This document shows, piece by piece, positions 9,269 to 18,005 of a stretch of 64,000 nt of DNA. This DNA is from [Clostridium] scindens. Its GTDB lineage: Bacteria > Bacillota > Clostridia > Lachnospirales > Lachnospiraceae. The stretch is taken from assembly GCF_019597925.1 (NCBI RefSeq), contig NZ_CP080442.1, positions 475,001 through 539,000 of the forward strand, read 5' to 3'. The first letter of the stretch is position 1. Every line of letters starts with the position of its first letter. The notes under the pieces are model-generated. The model was not told where the DNA came from and searched no databases. It saw only the letters and a program-made list of their open reading frames with translations. Position numbers and translations under genes: made by a program.

Positions 9269-10582
9269 ATGAAAAAAGTAACGTTGTTGAAAAAGGGCTT
9301 GTCGGCAGTTCTGGCGGGAACCATGGTTCTGGGGCTTGTAGCCTGCGGAAGCGGTTCTGGCGGGGATTCGAAGGACGAAGGCGGCGACAAGAGCGTGACG
9401 CTTAAGTGGCAGCAGTGGTGGGCAGTGGAATGTCCGGAAGGCTACGTGCAGGACATTGTGGACAAGTACGAAAAAGAGACTGGCGTCAAGATCGAACTGC
9501 TGAGCGCGCCGTTCGCGGATACAAAGACGCAGATTACCTCAGGAGCCAGTACCGGAACGGTAGCGGATATCGTCAGCGTAGACAGCAGCTGGGTATACGA
9601 TTTCGCGGACCAGGGTATCCTGACAAATCAGTCGGATCTGATGGACAAGGATGGCTTTGACCAGGACATCATCGACAGCGAGTGGCAGGTAGACGGCTCT
9701 ACATACGCGGTTCCAGTCGTTAACTTTGCTTATCCGATGTATGCGAACCAGGATATTCTGGATAAGGCCGGGGTTACAGAACTTCCTAAGACTTGGTCCG
9801 AATTCGAGGCGGCATGCCAGAAGATTAAGGATGCAGGCTACTATCCATTTGCGCTGAATCTGGATACAACATCTCCATCAGGAATCCAGAACTCTTACAT
9901 GGGATTTGCATGGGCATCCGGCATCAAGATCAAGGATGAGGACGGCAACTACAATATCGCTGATAATGCGGATATGAAAGCATTTGCAGAGTATATGAAG
10001 GGATTAAATGACAAGGGATATATCTATCCAGGCATGAGTTCCTTAACAGAGGCTGATATGTCTTCTAAGTTCTGCAGCGGAGAGATTGCGTTCCATATCA
10101 ACTCTGCGGCTCTTCTTACTTCCTACCGCAAGGAGGCTCCGGACATGAATATTACAGGAGCGCCGATTCCGGTTAAGGATGACTACACAGGCGAAAAGGG
10201 AATGTGCGTTGCAAGCTGGGCTCTTGGAGTAACGGAAAAGAGCGAGCACAAGGCAGAGGCTATGAAGTTTATCGAATATCTGTTAAGCGGAGCGGACGGA
10301 AAAGACGGATCCATCTGTGCAGACCTGGCAGTGACACAGTCCGCGTTCCCGAACAGCACGCTTGCGAAGCCTGATTACAGCGGAGCAGATGAAGTATTCC
10401 AGGATATCTACGATATGTATCAGGGCGGCTATCCGATCAATGAGTTCACAGGCATGAAGGAAGCAAATACCATCATGACAGACTACATCAATGAACTTGT
10501 GCCATATATGGATGGCAAGCAGGACGTAGATACCTTCCTTGGCAAGGTGCAGAAAGATATTGATGAGGTATATGGCAAGTAA
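9269..10582 (+). CDS. ABC sugar transporter, solute-binding lipoprotein
   Basis: A 437-aa family 1 extracellular solute-binding protein. The N-terminus has a lipoprotein signal peptide with lipobox LVAC and Cys26 as the lipidated residue, followed by a Gly/Ser/Asp linker. The mature body has the usual SBP features (LKWQQWWAVECPEGYVQ at the start, a Trp-rich ligand cleft, TWSEFEAACQKIKDAGY). GGAGGAATAGT precedes the ATG. It is the first gene of the importer operon; a hairpin at 10621 separates it from the permeases, which commonly gives SBP excess. No ATPase gene is present, so a shared MsmX-type ATPase is likely. Confidence 0.9.
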   Translation: MKKVTLLKKGLSAVLAGTMVLGLVACGSGSGGDSKDEGGDKSVTLKWQQWWAVECPEGYVQDIVDKYEKETGVKIELLSAPFADTKTQITSGASTGTVADIVSVDSSWVYDFADQGILTNQSDLMDKDGFDQDIIDSEWQVDGSTYAVPVVNFAYPMYANQDILDKAGVTELPKTWSEFEAACQKIKDAGYYPFALNLDTTSPSGIQNSYMGFAWASGIKIKDEDGNYNIADNADMKAFAEYMKGLNDKGYIYPGMSSLTEADMSSKFCSGEIAFHINSAALLTSYRKEAPDMNITGAPIPVKDDYTGEKGMCVASWALGVTEKSEHKAEAMKFIEYLLSGADGKDGSICADLAVTQSAFPNSTLAKPDYSGADEVFQDIYDMYQGGYPINEFTGMKEANTIMTDYINELVPYMDGKQDVDTFLGKVQKDIDEVYGK

Positions 10583-10620
10583 GCGAACGAGAAGTTAGTA
10601 TCCAATTGTAATGAAATGCG

Positions 10621-10658
10621 AAAATGGAGTCATAGTTCTTGTGGCTCCATTTTCCTTT
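10621..10658 (+). terminator. Partial terminator/processing hairpin between SBP and permease genes
   Basis: AAAATGGAGTCA (10621-10632) pairs with TGGCTCCATTTT (10642-10653), with one G-T pair, followed by CCTTT. In the middle of an operon this most likely attenuates read-through or protects the 3' end of the binding-protein mRNA. Confidence 0.65.
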
Positions 10659-10690
10659 ATAGAAGAGATCAGATGGAGTGAGATAAACTG

Positions 10691-11587
10691 ATGAAAAACA
10701 AGAGCGGTTTAAAATTGAAAAAACAGATTACGCCATATTTATACCTGTCTCCCACAGTGATCTTAATGCTGGTCCTGCTGGTGGTCCCCATCTGCCTGAT
10801 CGTGAAGTATTCTTTCCAGAATAATGCGATCGTAGTGGCCGACCCTGTATTCGTAGGGCTGGACAATTATATAAAAATCCTGGCAGACAGCGAGTTCGTG
10901 GGCGCGGTCAAGACCACGTTTATCTTCGTGGTAGTGAGCGTTGCGGCCCATATTGTCCTGGGGATGTGCTTCGCGCTTCTCCTGAACACGAAGTATTTCA
11001 AATCAAGGACGAAGACCATTGCCAGAGTCATCTACGTCCTTCCCTGGGTATTCACGGCCTCGGTTATAGCGATTTTGTGGAAATTGATGCTGCAGCCCGC
11101 CGGGATCGTGGATTACCTGCTTTCCTTCCTGAATCTGGCGACAAAGGATACGGAGTGGCTGAGCAATCAGAGCGTGGCGCTGGCGACCATAACTTTTGTC
11201 AATATCTGGTGCGGATATCCATTTTACATGATCAGCATTCTGGCCGGATTGCAGGGCATATCGGAAGATCTGTATGAAAGTTCCGCGCTTGACGGGGCCA
11301 CAAAATGGAAATCCTTCTGGCATATCACGATTCCCCAGGTTAAGCCCATCCTGATCAGCATCGCCATGCTGGACTTTGTATGGACGCTTCAATCATTTGC
11401 GGTGATCTGGATGATGACAGGAGGAGGGCCGGTCAATTCGACGCAGACGCTTAGCATCTACATCTACAAACTGGCATTTAACAGCAGCCAGTATGGCATT
11501 GCATCCGCAGTGGCGGTGCTTCTGCTGATCGTATGCGTGGCCGTAGCCATTTTCTATGTCAAGCAGCAAAAGAAAGCGAGGGAATAG
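10691..11587 (+). CDS. ABC sugar transporter permease (MalF-type)
   Basis: A 298-aa inner-membrane permease with six predicted helices. It has the EAA-like loop near residues 195-215 (ESSALDGATKWKSFWHITIP), whose Gly contacts the ATPase. The first helix (YLYLSPTVILMLVLLVVPI) and the N-terminal cytoplasmic stretch are typical of the MalF/UgpA group in Firmicutes. It ends 2 nt before the next permease start, consistent with coupled expression. Confidence 0.9.
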   Translation: MKNKSGLKLKKQITPYLYLSPTVILMLVLLVVPICLIVKYSFQNNAIVVADPVFVGLDNYIKILADSEFVGAVKTTFIFVVVSVAAHIVLGMCFALLLNTKYFKSRTKTIARVIYVLPWVFTASVIAILWKLMLQPAGIVDYLLSFLNLATKDTEWLSNQSVALATITFVNIWCGYPFYMISILAGLQGISEDLYESSALDGATKWKSFWHITIPQVKPILISIAMLDFVWTLQSFAVIWMMTGGGPVNSTQTLSIYIYKLAFNSSQYGIASAVAVLLLIVCVAVAIFYVKQQKKARE

Positions 11588-11589
11588 GC

Positions 11590-12426
11590 ATGGTAGGAAG
11601 TTACAAGAAGCCGATTAAGGTGATTTTGAGTATTTTACTGATTCTGGGCGGAGCCTTCGCGGGATTTCCGGTTTTATGGATGTTTATATCATCTTTAAAG
11701 TCTAATACAGAGATATTCTCCTGGCCGCCGACCTTTATTGACAAATCATTCAGCCTGCGTTCCTATATCGAGATTCTGACGGATGCAGAAAAGGTCCGGT
11801 ATTTCCTGAACAGTTACTTTGTATCAGCAGTCGTAGTGGTGCTGACGCTGGTGATCGGGATTCTGGCCGCTTATGCGTTCAGCCGGTTTGATTTCCCGTT
11901 AAAGGGACTGATCAATACGCTGATCGTAAGCGTCCAGGCAGTTCCCCCGATCGTGCTTTTGATCCCGTATCTAAGCCTGATCGTGTCGCTGAAGCTGTTT
12001 AATACATATTGGGCCCTGATCCTGACCTATCTGGTATTTACGCTGCCGTACTGCATCCTGATGATCACTGGTTATTTCAACACGCTTTCTACGGATCTGG
12101 ATGAAGCCGTCATGATCGACGGAGGTTCCCGCATGAAAGCGCTGTGGAAGATTCTGGTTCCGGTGTCTGTGCCTGGCCTGGTATCCGTTGGAATGTATAC
12201 CTTCATGCAGGCATGGAATGAGTACCTGTTTGCCCTGGCCCTGACCCAGACCACCAATATGCGTACGGTCCCGATCGGCATCAACATGCTGATGGGGCAG
12301 CATACCTACGACTGGAGCCAGATGATGGCGATGAGTTTCTTAGGCTCTCTACCGGTATTGATTCTGTTCATCTTCTTCCAGAAATACTTCATCGCCGGAA
12401 TGTCATCCGGAGCGGTAAAAGGATAG
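11590..12426 (+). CDS. ABC sugar transporter permease (MalG-type)
   Basis: A 278-aa permease of the MalG/CUT1 class. Six helices are visible, and the EAA loop reads DEAVMIDGGSRMKALWKILV near residues 170-195. The start at 11590 (MVGSYKKPIKV) lies just after the MalF-type stop; the longer in-frame start at 11533 would overlap that gene by 55 nt. It forms the channel heterodimer with the preceding gene. Confidence 0.9.
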   Translation: MVGSYKKPIKVILSILLILGGAFAGFPVLWMFISSLKSNTEIFSWPPTFIDKSFSLRSYIEILTDAEKVRYFLNSYFVSAVVVVLTLVIGILAAYAFSRFDFPLKGLINTLIVSVQAVPPIVLLIPYLSLIVSLKLFNTYWALILTYLVFTLPYCILMITGYFNTLSTDLDEAVMIDGGSRMKALWKILVPVSVPGLVSVGMYTFMQAWNEYLFALALTQTTNMRTVPIGINMLMGQHTYDWSQMMAMSFLGSLPVLILFIFFQKYFIAGMSSGAVKG

Positions 12427-12464
12427 CAGGACGGGAAAGCAAGAGAGAAAGGAAATGTAGGAGA

Positions 12465-13673
12465 ATGGGTGAAAAGATAGCATTAGGGTTCCATACTTGC
12501 GTTGATTTTGAAATGACTTGGGACGCAGAGGTGGTGGAGCAGATGATCCGGGAGTTTGACGTCCGGGATGCCGATCTTGTAGACGGCGATATTCCAATTG
12601 ACTCGGTGCGGGCGCTTCTCATATCCAGCCTGTGGCATATGAAGCGGGGAATGGGATGCGAGCTGGTGCCCGACACGAACCAGATCTGCCTGGACTTCGC
12701 TAATCGGTTCCAGTACCGCGTTACCATCGGCGGCACGGCCACACGGGCCGCGATCGCAATCAGCAAGCTGGGGTACGAGAGCGCGATCCAGTTATGCTGC
12801 TTCAACCGTTATATGAAGGAACTTCTGCCAAAAGAGATCCATTATATGGTAGGCGTTCAGCATGAGAGGGAAGAAGTCTATCCTCATGTCATCCTGTCCT
12901 ATCAGGGCGGGGTGCGTATCCGGGCAAATGATATTGATTTTACGACGCCCCGGGAGAACCGGGTGATGTTTTCCCGGGACATCGACAGCCTGCTGATAGA
13001 AGTTTCTGAAGATTACGCGCCGATGATACAGGATGCGGAAGCATTCCTCTTATCCTGCTTTAGCGAGATCCTGGATGAGGAGATTCTGGAAGACCGCATG
13101 GACCGGACGCGGAGGCTCCTTGGGACGCTTCCCAAGGACGCCATCGTCGTGATGGAGGATGGATGCTATATCCGCAAGGATTTCCGCGTCTATGTGCATC
13201 AGGCGCTGCGGGACGTGGTGGACGTTCTGAGCATGAATGAGGATGAACTGCAGGAATACATCCAGCGCAGGATCGACATTCTGAATGTGGAGGAGGTCCT
13301 GGATGCGGTAAGAGAGGTGTATGAGAAGGTGAAGGTTCCGACGCTCCTGGTCCATTCGGCCGCCTGGGCGCTGACCTATGGGGAAGATGCCAGAAAGTAT
13401 GAGCGCGCCCTGGAAGGCGGCATCACGATGGCAGCCACCCGCTTCTGGCGAGGGGATGATTTTGGAAGGAAGGAGTATGAGGAGACGGGGCATCTGGCGG
13501 CAAAGGAAGAGGGACAAAGATTCCGTCAGGAGATTGAGGAGCGGGCAGGGGAAGCAGTCTGCTGCGTTCCTTGCAAGGACTTAAGTTTCGTGGAGAATCC
13601 GACGGTGGTCGGCCTGGGCGACTTTTTCGCGGGCGGCCTGCTTCCGCAGCTGACTAAGGACCGGCGCATATAG
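12465..13673 (+). CDS. ADP-dependent phosphofructokinase/glucokinase family protein
   Basis: A 402-aa ribokinase-fold protein that I place in the ADP-dependent PFK/glucokinase family. Signs are the sugar-site loop TIGGTATRAAIAISKLGY, a TLLVHSAAWALTYG strand late in the protein, and the C-terminal catalytic motif NPTVVGLGDFFAGG with Asp386 as the presumed general base. Length is near that of archaeal ADP-PFKs (~450) but slightly short. It sits between the sugar permeases and a class II aldolase, so it probably phosphorylates a hexose or hexose phosphate produced from the imported sugar. Nucleotide donor and substrate are inferred from family only. Confidence 0.7.
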   Translation: MGEKIALGFHTCVDFEMTWDAEVVEQMIREFDVRDADLVDGDIPIDSVRALLISSLWHMKRGMGCELVPDTNQICLDFANRFQYRVTIGGTATRAAIAISKLGYESAIQLCCFNRYMKELLPKEIHYMVGVQHEREEVYPHVILSYQGGVRIRANDIDFTTPRENRVMFSRDIDSLLIEVSEDYAPMIQDAEAFLLSCFSEILDEEILEDRMDRTRRLLGTLPKDAIVVMEDGCYIRKDFRVYVHQALRDVVDVLSMNEDELQEYIQRRIDILNVEEVLDAVREVYEKVKVPTLLVHSAAWALTYGEDARKYERALEGGITMAATRFWRGDDFGRKEYEETGHLAAKEEGQRFRQEIEERAGEAVCCVPCKDLSFVENPTVVGLGDFFAGGLLPQLTKDRRI

Positions 13674-13721
13674 GCGCAGAACAATGGTTGATAATTAAAG
13701 ATTAGAAGAAAGGATGATTTT

Positions 13722-14576
13722 ATGTACGAGAGAGTGGAAAATATTTTAAAGATGGCAGAGGAGAGCAACACTTCAGCCATAGCATTTATCTGTATGGATG
13801 ATACGATGGCAAGATCCGTCGTATGCGCGGCGGAGGCAACGAACACGCCAGCGATCATCATGCTCTATCCGGAGCATGTCACGATCCAGAAGACCTGTAA
13901 CCTCAGCGGATTCGCAGCCATGGTAGAGGAGATGGCCAAAGAGGCCAAAGTTCCCATCGGCTTGCATGCGGATCATGATTATACCTATGACGCGATCATC
14001 AACACGGTCAATAAGGGATTTCGTTCGGTCATGATGGATGGCTCCATGAATGATCTGGATACGAATATTGCCCTTACCAAGAAGGTCGTAGACAAGGCGC
14101 ATGAACTGGGGGCCATCGTGGAAGGAGAGATCGGGCACGTAGGTATCGCGGCAAATGCGGATAACAACAAGGAGGACCTGTATACCAAGGCAGATGCCGC
14201 GGAAAAGTTCTGCCGGGAGACGGGCGTGGATTCACTGGCAATCTCCATTGGAAACGCCCATGGAGAGTATAAGGATACGCCGAACCTGGACATCGCAAGG
14301 CTGGAGGAGATTCACGCAGCCGTGAATGTCCCGCTGGTACTCCATGGCGGCAGCGGCATTCCGGATGATCAGCTCTTGACTGCATTTTCAAAAGGAATCC
14401 GAAAGTTTAATCTGGGAACAGAATTCCTGGGAAGATACTATGACGCAGTAGCAGAGTTCGTAAAAGAAAACGCCAAGAACCCGGATCCGGTAAAGATCAT
14501 CAACCTGCCGGAATACGCGGGGGCGCGTCTCGTGCCTTATCTGGAAGAGAGAATGAAGACCCTCTGCAGGTTCTAA
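13722..14576 (+). CDS. Class II fructose-bisphosphate/tagatose-bisphosphate-type aldolase
   Basis: A 284-aa zinc-dependent aldolase. The metal-binding HADHD segment is at about residues 84-88, EGEIGHVG near 135, the second metal His in VLHGGSG near 210, and the phosphate site in KFNLGTEF near 229. Length is standard. GAAAGGA precedes the ATG. The gene follows the sugar kinase in the ABC operon, so kinase plus aldolase would make triose phosphates from the imported sugar. Which ketose bisphosphate is cut cannot be read from sequence. A paralogue lies at 18006. Confidence 0.87.
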   Translation: MYERVENILKMAEESNTSAIAFICMDDTMARSVVCAAEATNTPAIIMLYPEHVTIQKTCNLSGFAAMVEEMAKEAKVPIGLHADHDYTYDAIINTVNKGFRSVMMDGSMNDLDTNIALTKKVVDKAHELGAIVEGEIGHVGIAANADNNKEDLYTKADAAEKFCRETGVDSLAISIGNAHGEYKDTPNLDIARLEEIHAAVNVPLVLHGGSGIPDDQLLTAFSKGIRKFNLGTEFLGRYYDAVAEFVKENAKNPDPVKIINLPEYAGARLVPYLEERMKTLCRF

Positions 14577-14599
14577 AAACCAAAAGTCTTAAAACACAA

Positions 14600-14628
14600 T
14601 TGAATTCATTGTATATAAAAGTTATAAT
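14600..14628 (+). promoter_or_regulatory. Promoter of the RpiR regulator gene
   Basis: TTGAAT (14600-14605), 17-bp spacer, TATAAT (14623-14628), about 100 nt upstream of the regulator start. It allows the regulator to be made independently of the sugar operon. No full TGAAATTTAATTTCA dyad is present here. Confidence 0.6.
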
Positions 14629-14730
14629 GCTTATAAGGAAAATCATCCAGATCACCTTATTTTCATCAGGGAGAGGCCAGAATACACAGGATATGGATAT
14701 TCTCCAATTCCACAGAAGGAACATAAAAAT

Positions 14731-15564
14731 ATGAGTGAAAAAAGCGTAATCGATAATATACAGAAGCACTATCGCGAATTCTCGCCGACTGAGCGGAAGG
14801 TAGCGGATTGTGTATTAAGACATCCAAATCAGGTAACAGAATATACGGTCAAGGAACTGGCTATGGCAAGCGGGGTAAGCGAGGCGACCGTCGTACGGAT
14901 GTGCCAGCATGCGGGATACACCGGCTACTGGCCGTTTCGTACCATGCTGGCCCGCGACATGGGAATGATGGGAAGAGAAGAAAAAAGGGATAATGACCAG
15001 GCCAATATCGTGGCCGGCATATTCCGGAAATATGCGGATATCATGCAGAATCTCAGCAGCAAGATCGATCTGGATGCCATGAGCACATGTGCCAGGCTGA
15101 TTGACAATTGTCATGAGGTGCATGTGATCGCGGCGGGAGATACAGGAACCCTGGCGAAGCATATGGGATTCTGTCTGGGCAGGATCGGGATCAAGGCGAC
15201 TTACAGCGGGCTTGCGGATTATTATCTGAATACCATCAACCTTGCCGATGAGAATGACGTGCTGATCGCCATATCTAAGTCGGGCATAACCAAGACGGTT
15301 ATTCAGGGAGCCGAGCTTGCGAAGGAAAAGGGGCTGAAGGTGATCGCCATTACAGAATACAGCAACTCGAAACTGGGAGAATTGGCAGATCACGTCCTTC
15401 TTTCCAAAGGGGATTCCTCCCGCTTTGATTATTATAAGAACTACAATCACTTAAGCGAGACGGCGGTGATCGAGGCGCTTCTGGAACTGGTCAAGAACGT
15501 GGACAAGATTGTGGAGAAACGGGCGGACCAGCTGGAATTTATGCTTTCAGAGGCAAAATTATAG
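14731..15564 (+). CDS. MurR/RpiR-family regulator with SIS domain
   Basis: A 277-aa regulator. Residues 1-75 are the RpiR HTH (EFSPTERKVADCVLRHPNQV, then TVKELAMASGVSEATVVRMC). Residues ~115-260 form a SIS phosphosugar-binding domain (VHVIAAGDTGTLAKHMGFCL; ISKSGITKTVIQGAELAKEK). Members sense sugar phosphates. It has its own promoter and follows the ABC/kinase/aldolase operon, whose promoter carries repeated AT-rich dyads, so it is the probable local repressor or activator. Confidence 0.88.
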   Translation: MSEKSVIDNIQKHYREFSPTERKVADCVLRHPNQVTEYTVKELAMASGVSEATVVRMCQHAGYTGYWPFRTMLARDMGMMGREEKRDNDQANIVAGIFRKYADIMQNLSSKIDLDAMSTCARLIDNCHEVHVIAAGDTGTLAKHMGFCLGRIGIKATYSGLADYYLNTINLADENDVLIAISKSGITKTVIQGAELAKEKGLKVIAITEYSNSKLGELADHVLLSKGDSSRFDYYKNYNHLSETAVIEALLELVKNVDKIVEKRADQLEFMLSEAKL

Positions 15565-15762
15565 CAAGTTTGTGCAAGAATGTAAGGCGCGGGACAGAAT
15601 AAGCGCCGCAATAGGATAGAAAGTTTTCAGTGTAGGCTGTGGCAGAAGATACCAGTTATGTTTTGCCGTAGCCTTATTTTCGTACGGCATATTACTTATC
15701 CTGTCACTAAAGGGTATAGGGTGGAATATATTATTACAACTAGTTCTATATGGGGAGGCATT

Positions 15763-16401
15763 ATGCAGACAGTCACCCAAAAAACACTGGAAGACACGAT
15801 GTATTATGGGGATATCCCTGTATTTATCTATCAGATCCACTATCCTTTCTTTACCACCACATGTAACGAAACCGCCGGCAGGGACATAAATGCCTACTAT
15901 GCCAAGAGGGCAATGGATACGGAGGAATATTGCCGGAATATCCTATTTGCGCAGGCGGCAGAGGATAAAAGGTATCATCAAGATGGACTGCCATTCAACA
16001 GTTATACCCTGGAGGCAGTCTATCAAATTACTTATAATGCCGGGTGCATTACCAGTTTATATACGGATACCTATACCTATATGGGCGGGGCGCATGGCGA
16101 GACGAAGCGGACATCCGACACATGGGATTTTATGACCGGGAATCGGTTAAAACTGGCAGACGTCTACCCGCTTACGCCTGCTTCTTTGTACCAGCTGCAC
16201 AGATCGATAGCAAGGCAGATTGCTCATCGGTTAAGAGAAACCCCAGGCTCATATTTTGATGATTATAGGTCTCTATTAAAGGATGCTTTTCATGTGAACC
16301 GTTTTTATTTGCGGCCGGGCAGCGGGGTTATCTATTACCAGCAGTATGACATAGCGCCATATTCCACGGGAATTCCGGAATTCTATTTTCCTCTGCGTTA
16401 A
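15763..16401 (+). CDS. DUF3298/RsiV-like C-terminal domain protein
   Basis: A 212-aa protein matching the DUF4163/DUF3298 arrangement: FIYQIHYPFF at the N-terminus, then YTLEAVYQITYNAGCITSLY and the family hallmark YTYMGGAHGET near residues 104-114, then the DUF3298 tail ending at EFYFPLR. Start at 15763 follows TGGGGAGG. There is no signal peptide or membrane helix, unlike anti-sigma factor RsiV, so it looks like a free cytosolic domain. It stands alone between two carbohydrate operons. Function unknown. Confidence 0.75.
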   Translation: MQTVTQKTLEDTMYYGDIPVFIYQIHYPFFTTTCNETAGRDINAYYAKRAMDTEEYCRNILFAQAAEDKRYHQDGLPFNSYTLEAVYQITYNAGCITSLYTDTYTYMGGAHGETKRTSDTWDFMTGNRLKLADVYPLTPASLYQLHRSIARQIAHRLRETPGSYFDDYRSLLKDAFHVNRFYLRPGSGVIYYQQYDIAPYSTGIPEFYFPLR

Positions 16402-16461
16402 CCTCATTTTTGTGCAATATGTAGAAAAATTAAGAACGAGCCACAAAAACTTTGAAAGTAG

Positions 16462-16618
16462 TTGACAACACATAAATGAACACATATAATGCTGTATATA
16501 CAAGTACAACATAAAAGCAAAAGACGAATAACTGCTTTTCGATAAAATAAGTACCAGTCGGACTTCATGCCATATTTTCTGGCATGTATCATTTTAACTT
16601 AACTTGTATATACAGCAT
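16462..16618 (+). promoter_or_regulatory. Main polyol/pentose operon promoter with two GntR-type operators
   Basis: A consensus promoter: TTGACA (16462-16467), 17-bp spacer, TATAAT (16485-16490). The sequence ATGCTGTATATACAAGT lies at 16489-16505, over the expected transcription start, and its exact reverse complement lies at 16602-16618, 113 bp further on. The core TGTATATACA is palindromic and typical of HutC-subfamily GntR sites. The GntR/UTRA protein encoded at the far end of the operon (30937) is the likely ligand-responsive repressor; two sites suggest looping or a roadblock. Confidence 0.75.
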
Positions 16619-16691
16619 AATACATGAGTGGATGAAATTACAGTTAATTTTAGAACCAATACATTAATACCACGGAAGGAAGGGGAACATC

Positions 16692-17996
16692 ATGGTTGTC
16701 AATTCAAGAATCAAGCATTTGGGTCTGCCTGCAGTGAGAGGCGAAGAAGCGTATGTAGCAAGGATAGCGGAACTTCCGCTGAGTCTGGAAGAATTCCGGG
16801 CAATTTCCGGGATGGCCGACTATATCGGCGTCACGCCGGAATTCAAGAAGGTAATCCAGTTTTTCAAGGTGCCGGAAAAGGAGACCCCGGCGGGCTTTGA
16901 GATCCAGCTGGAAGTAAGCAGCGACCGTGTGCTTCGTGCGAATCTAAAGCGGAACATTTCCTATGATAAGAATGGAAAGAAGCGGCCCACCAATCTGCTC
17001 TTTTCGGCAGACAGCGCCAATCCATACGAGGTTGCTCCAGTTGCGGGGATGCTGTCAAATCTGACTTGCAATCCGGGCATCATCTACGACCTGTTTATCA
17101 ATAACCCTAAGGCAAACGTGGGGAACAAGTTCAAGAACAGAGACGAGGTTATGACGGAGATTGGCAGGATTCTGGGACCAGGATGCGATATCAGCGTGGA
17201 ACTGAACGACCCCTTTGGGAAAAGCGATGCGCAGATTCTTGAAGAAGCAGCAAAGTTTAAGGAGATGCTCTCAGAATACCGGGTAGTCATCAAGGTTCCT
17301 CATACCGGCCCGGTAAATAAGGATAACGTAAAAGAACTTTTGAATGGAGATAAGAAACTGTCCCGCCGGTATGATGATGTGAGTACGGCGGATGCATTCC
17401 GGGGGCACAATCTGGCGCTGATGCTTCACGAGAACGGATACCGGGTGAATTTTACTCTGATGTTCGAACCAGCCCAGACGGCGCTGGCATTACAGGCCAA
17501 GCCGTATTTTATCAACAGTTTCATCCGCCATCGCTATATGCAGTCTCAGGCCATCCGGCAGTTTCTGGAACTTTATAAGGCGACTGGAGACAAAAAATTC
17601 CTGGAGGATCTGAGGGCCTACATGGTAGAAAAGGATTATTTCGCCGCAGGCGAGGAGAAGATAGATTTATTCACAGTCATGGCCAAGGCCAGGACCATCA
17701 TCGACCAGCGGAATCTGGAACAGAAGGAAGGCAGCGACGGCCTGGATGGAATCCGGCACAATCTGCGGCTGCTTAGGCAGACCAATCTGGAAGATACGCG
17801 TCTGATCATCTGCAGTATGGAGGGGGATTACAATTATTACGATATCGACCGCCTGCTGGCATCGGATGAATATGGCGATATGGCTGGACGAGTGGTTCTT
17901 ACCGCAGAGCCGAATTATCTGGCCCGGTTCTCCAGCGCCAATCAGGTGGTCTCCTATCAGAGGAGATTCATGAACGCGGCGAATGGGGAGAAATAG
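16692..17996 (+). CDS. Divergent transaldolase-like protein
   Basis: A 434-aa protein with the transaldolase/TalC barrel signature in residues ~130-300: DLFINNPKANVG, the strand VVIKVPHTGP with the presumed Schiff-base Lys201, then GYRVNFTLMFEPAQTALALQ and YFINSFIRHRY. About 120 extra N-terminal residues (DYIGVTPEFKKVIQFFKVPE) and a ~110-residue C-terminal part are not in ordinary transaldolases (~215-320 aa). First gene of the long operon. A role in C3-unit transfer or in aldol cleavage is plausible; the extra regions leave the exact reaction open. Confidence 0.65.
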   Translation: MVVNSRIKHLGLPAVRGEEAYVARIAELPLSLEEFRAISGMADYIGVTPEFKKVIQFFKVPEKETPAGFEIQLEVSSDRVLRANLKRNISYDKNGKKRPTNLLFSADSANPYEVAPVAGMLSNLTCNPGIIYDLFINNPKANVGNKFKNRDEVMTEIGRILGPGCDISVELNDPFGKSDAQILEEAAKFKEMLSEYRVVIKVPHTGPVNKDNVKELLNGDKKLSRRYDDVSTADAFRGHNLALMLHENGYRVNFTLMFEPAQTALALQAKPYFINSFIRHRYMQSQAIRQFLELYKATGDKKFLEDLRAYMVEKDYFAAGEEKIDLFTVMAKARTIIDQRNLEQKEGSDGLDGIRHNLRLLRQTNLEDTRLIICSMEGDYNYYDIDRLLASDEYGDMAGRVVLTAEPNYLARFSSANQVVSYQRRFMNAANGEK

Positions 17997-18005
17997 GAGG
18001 TACAT

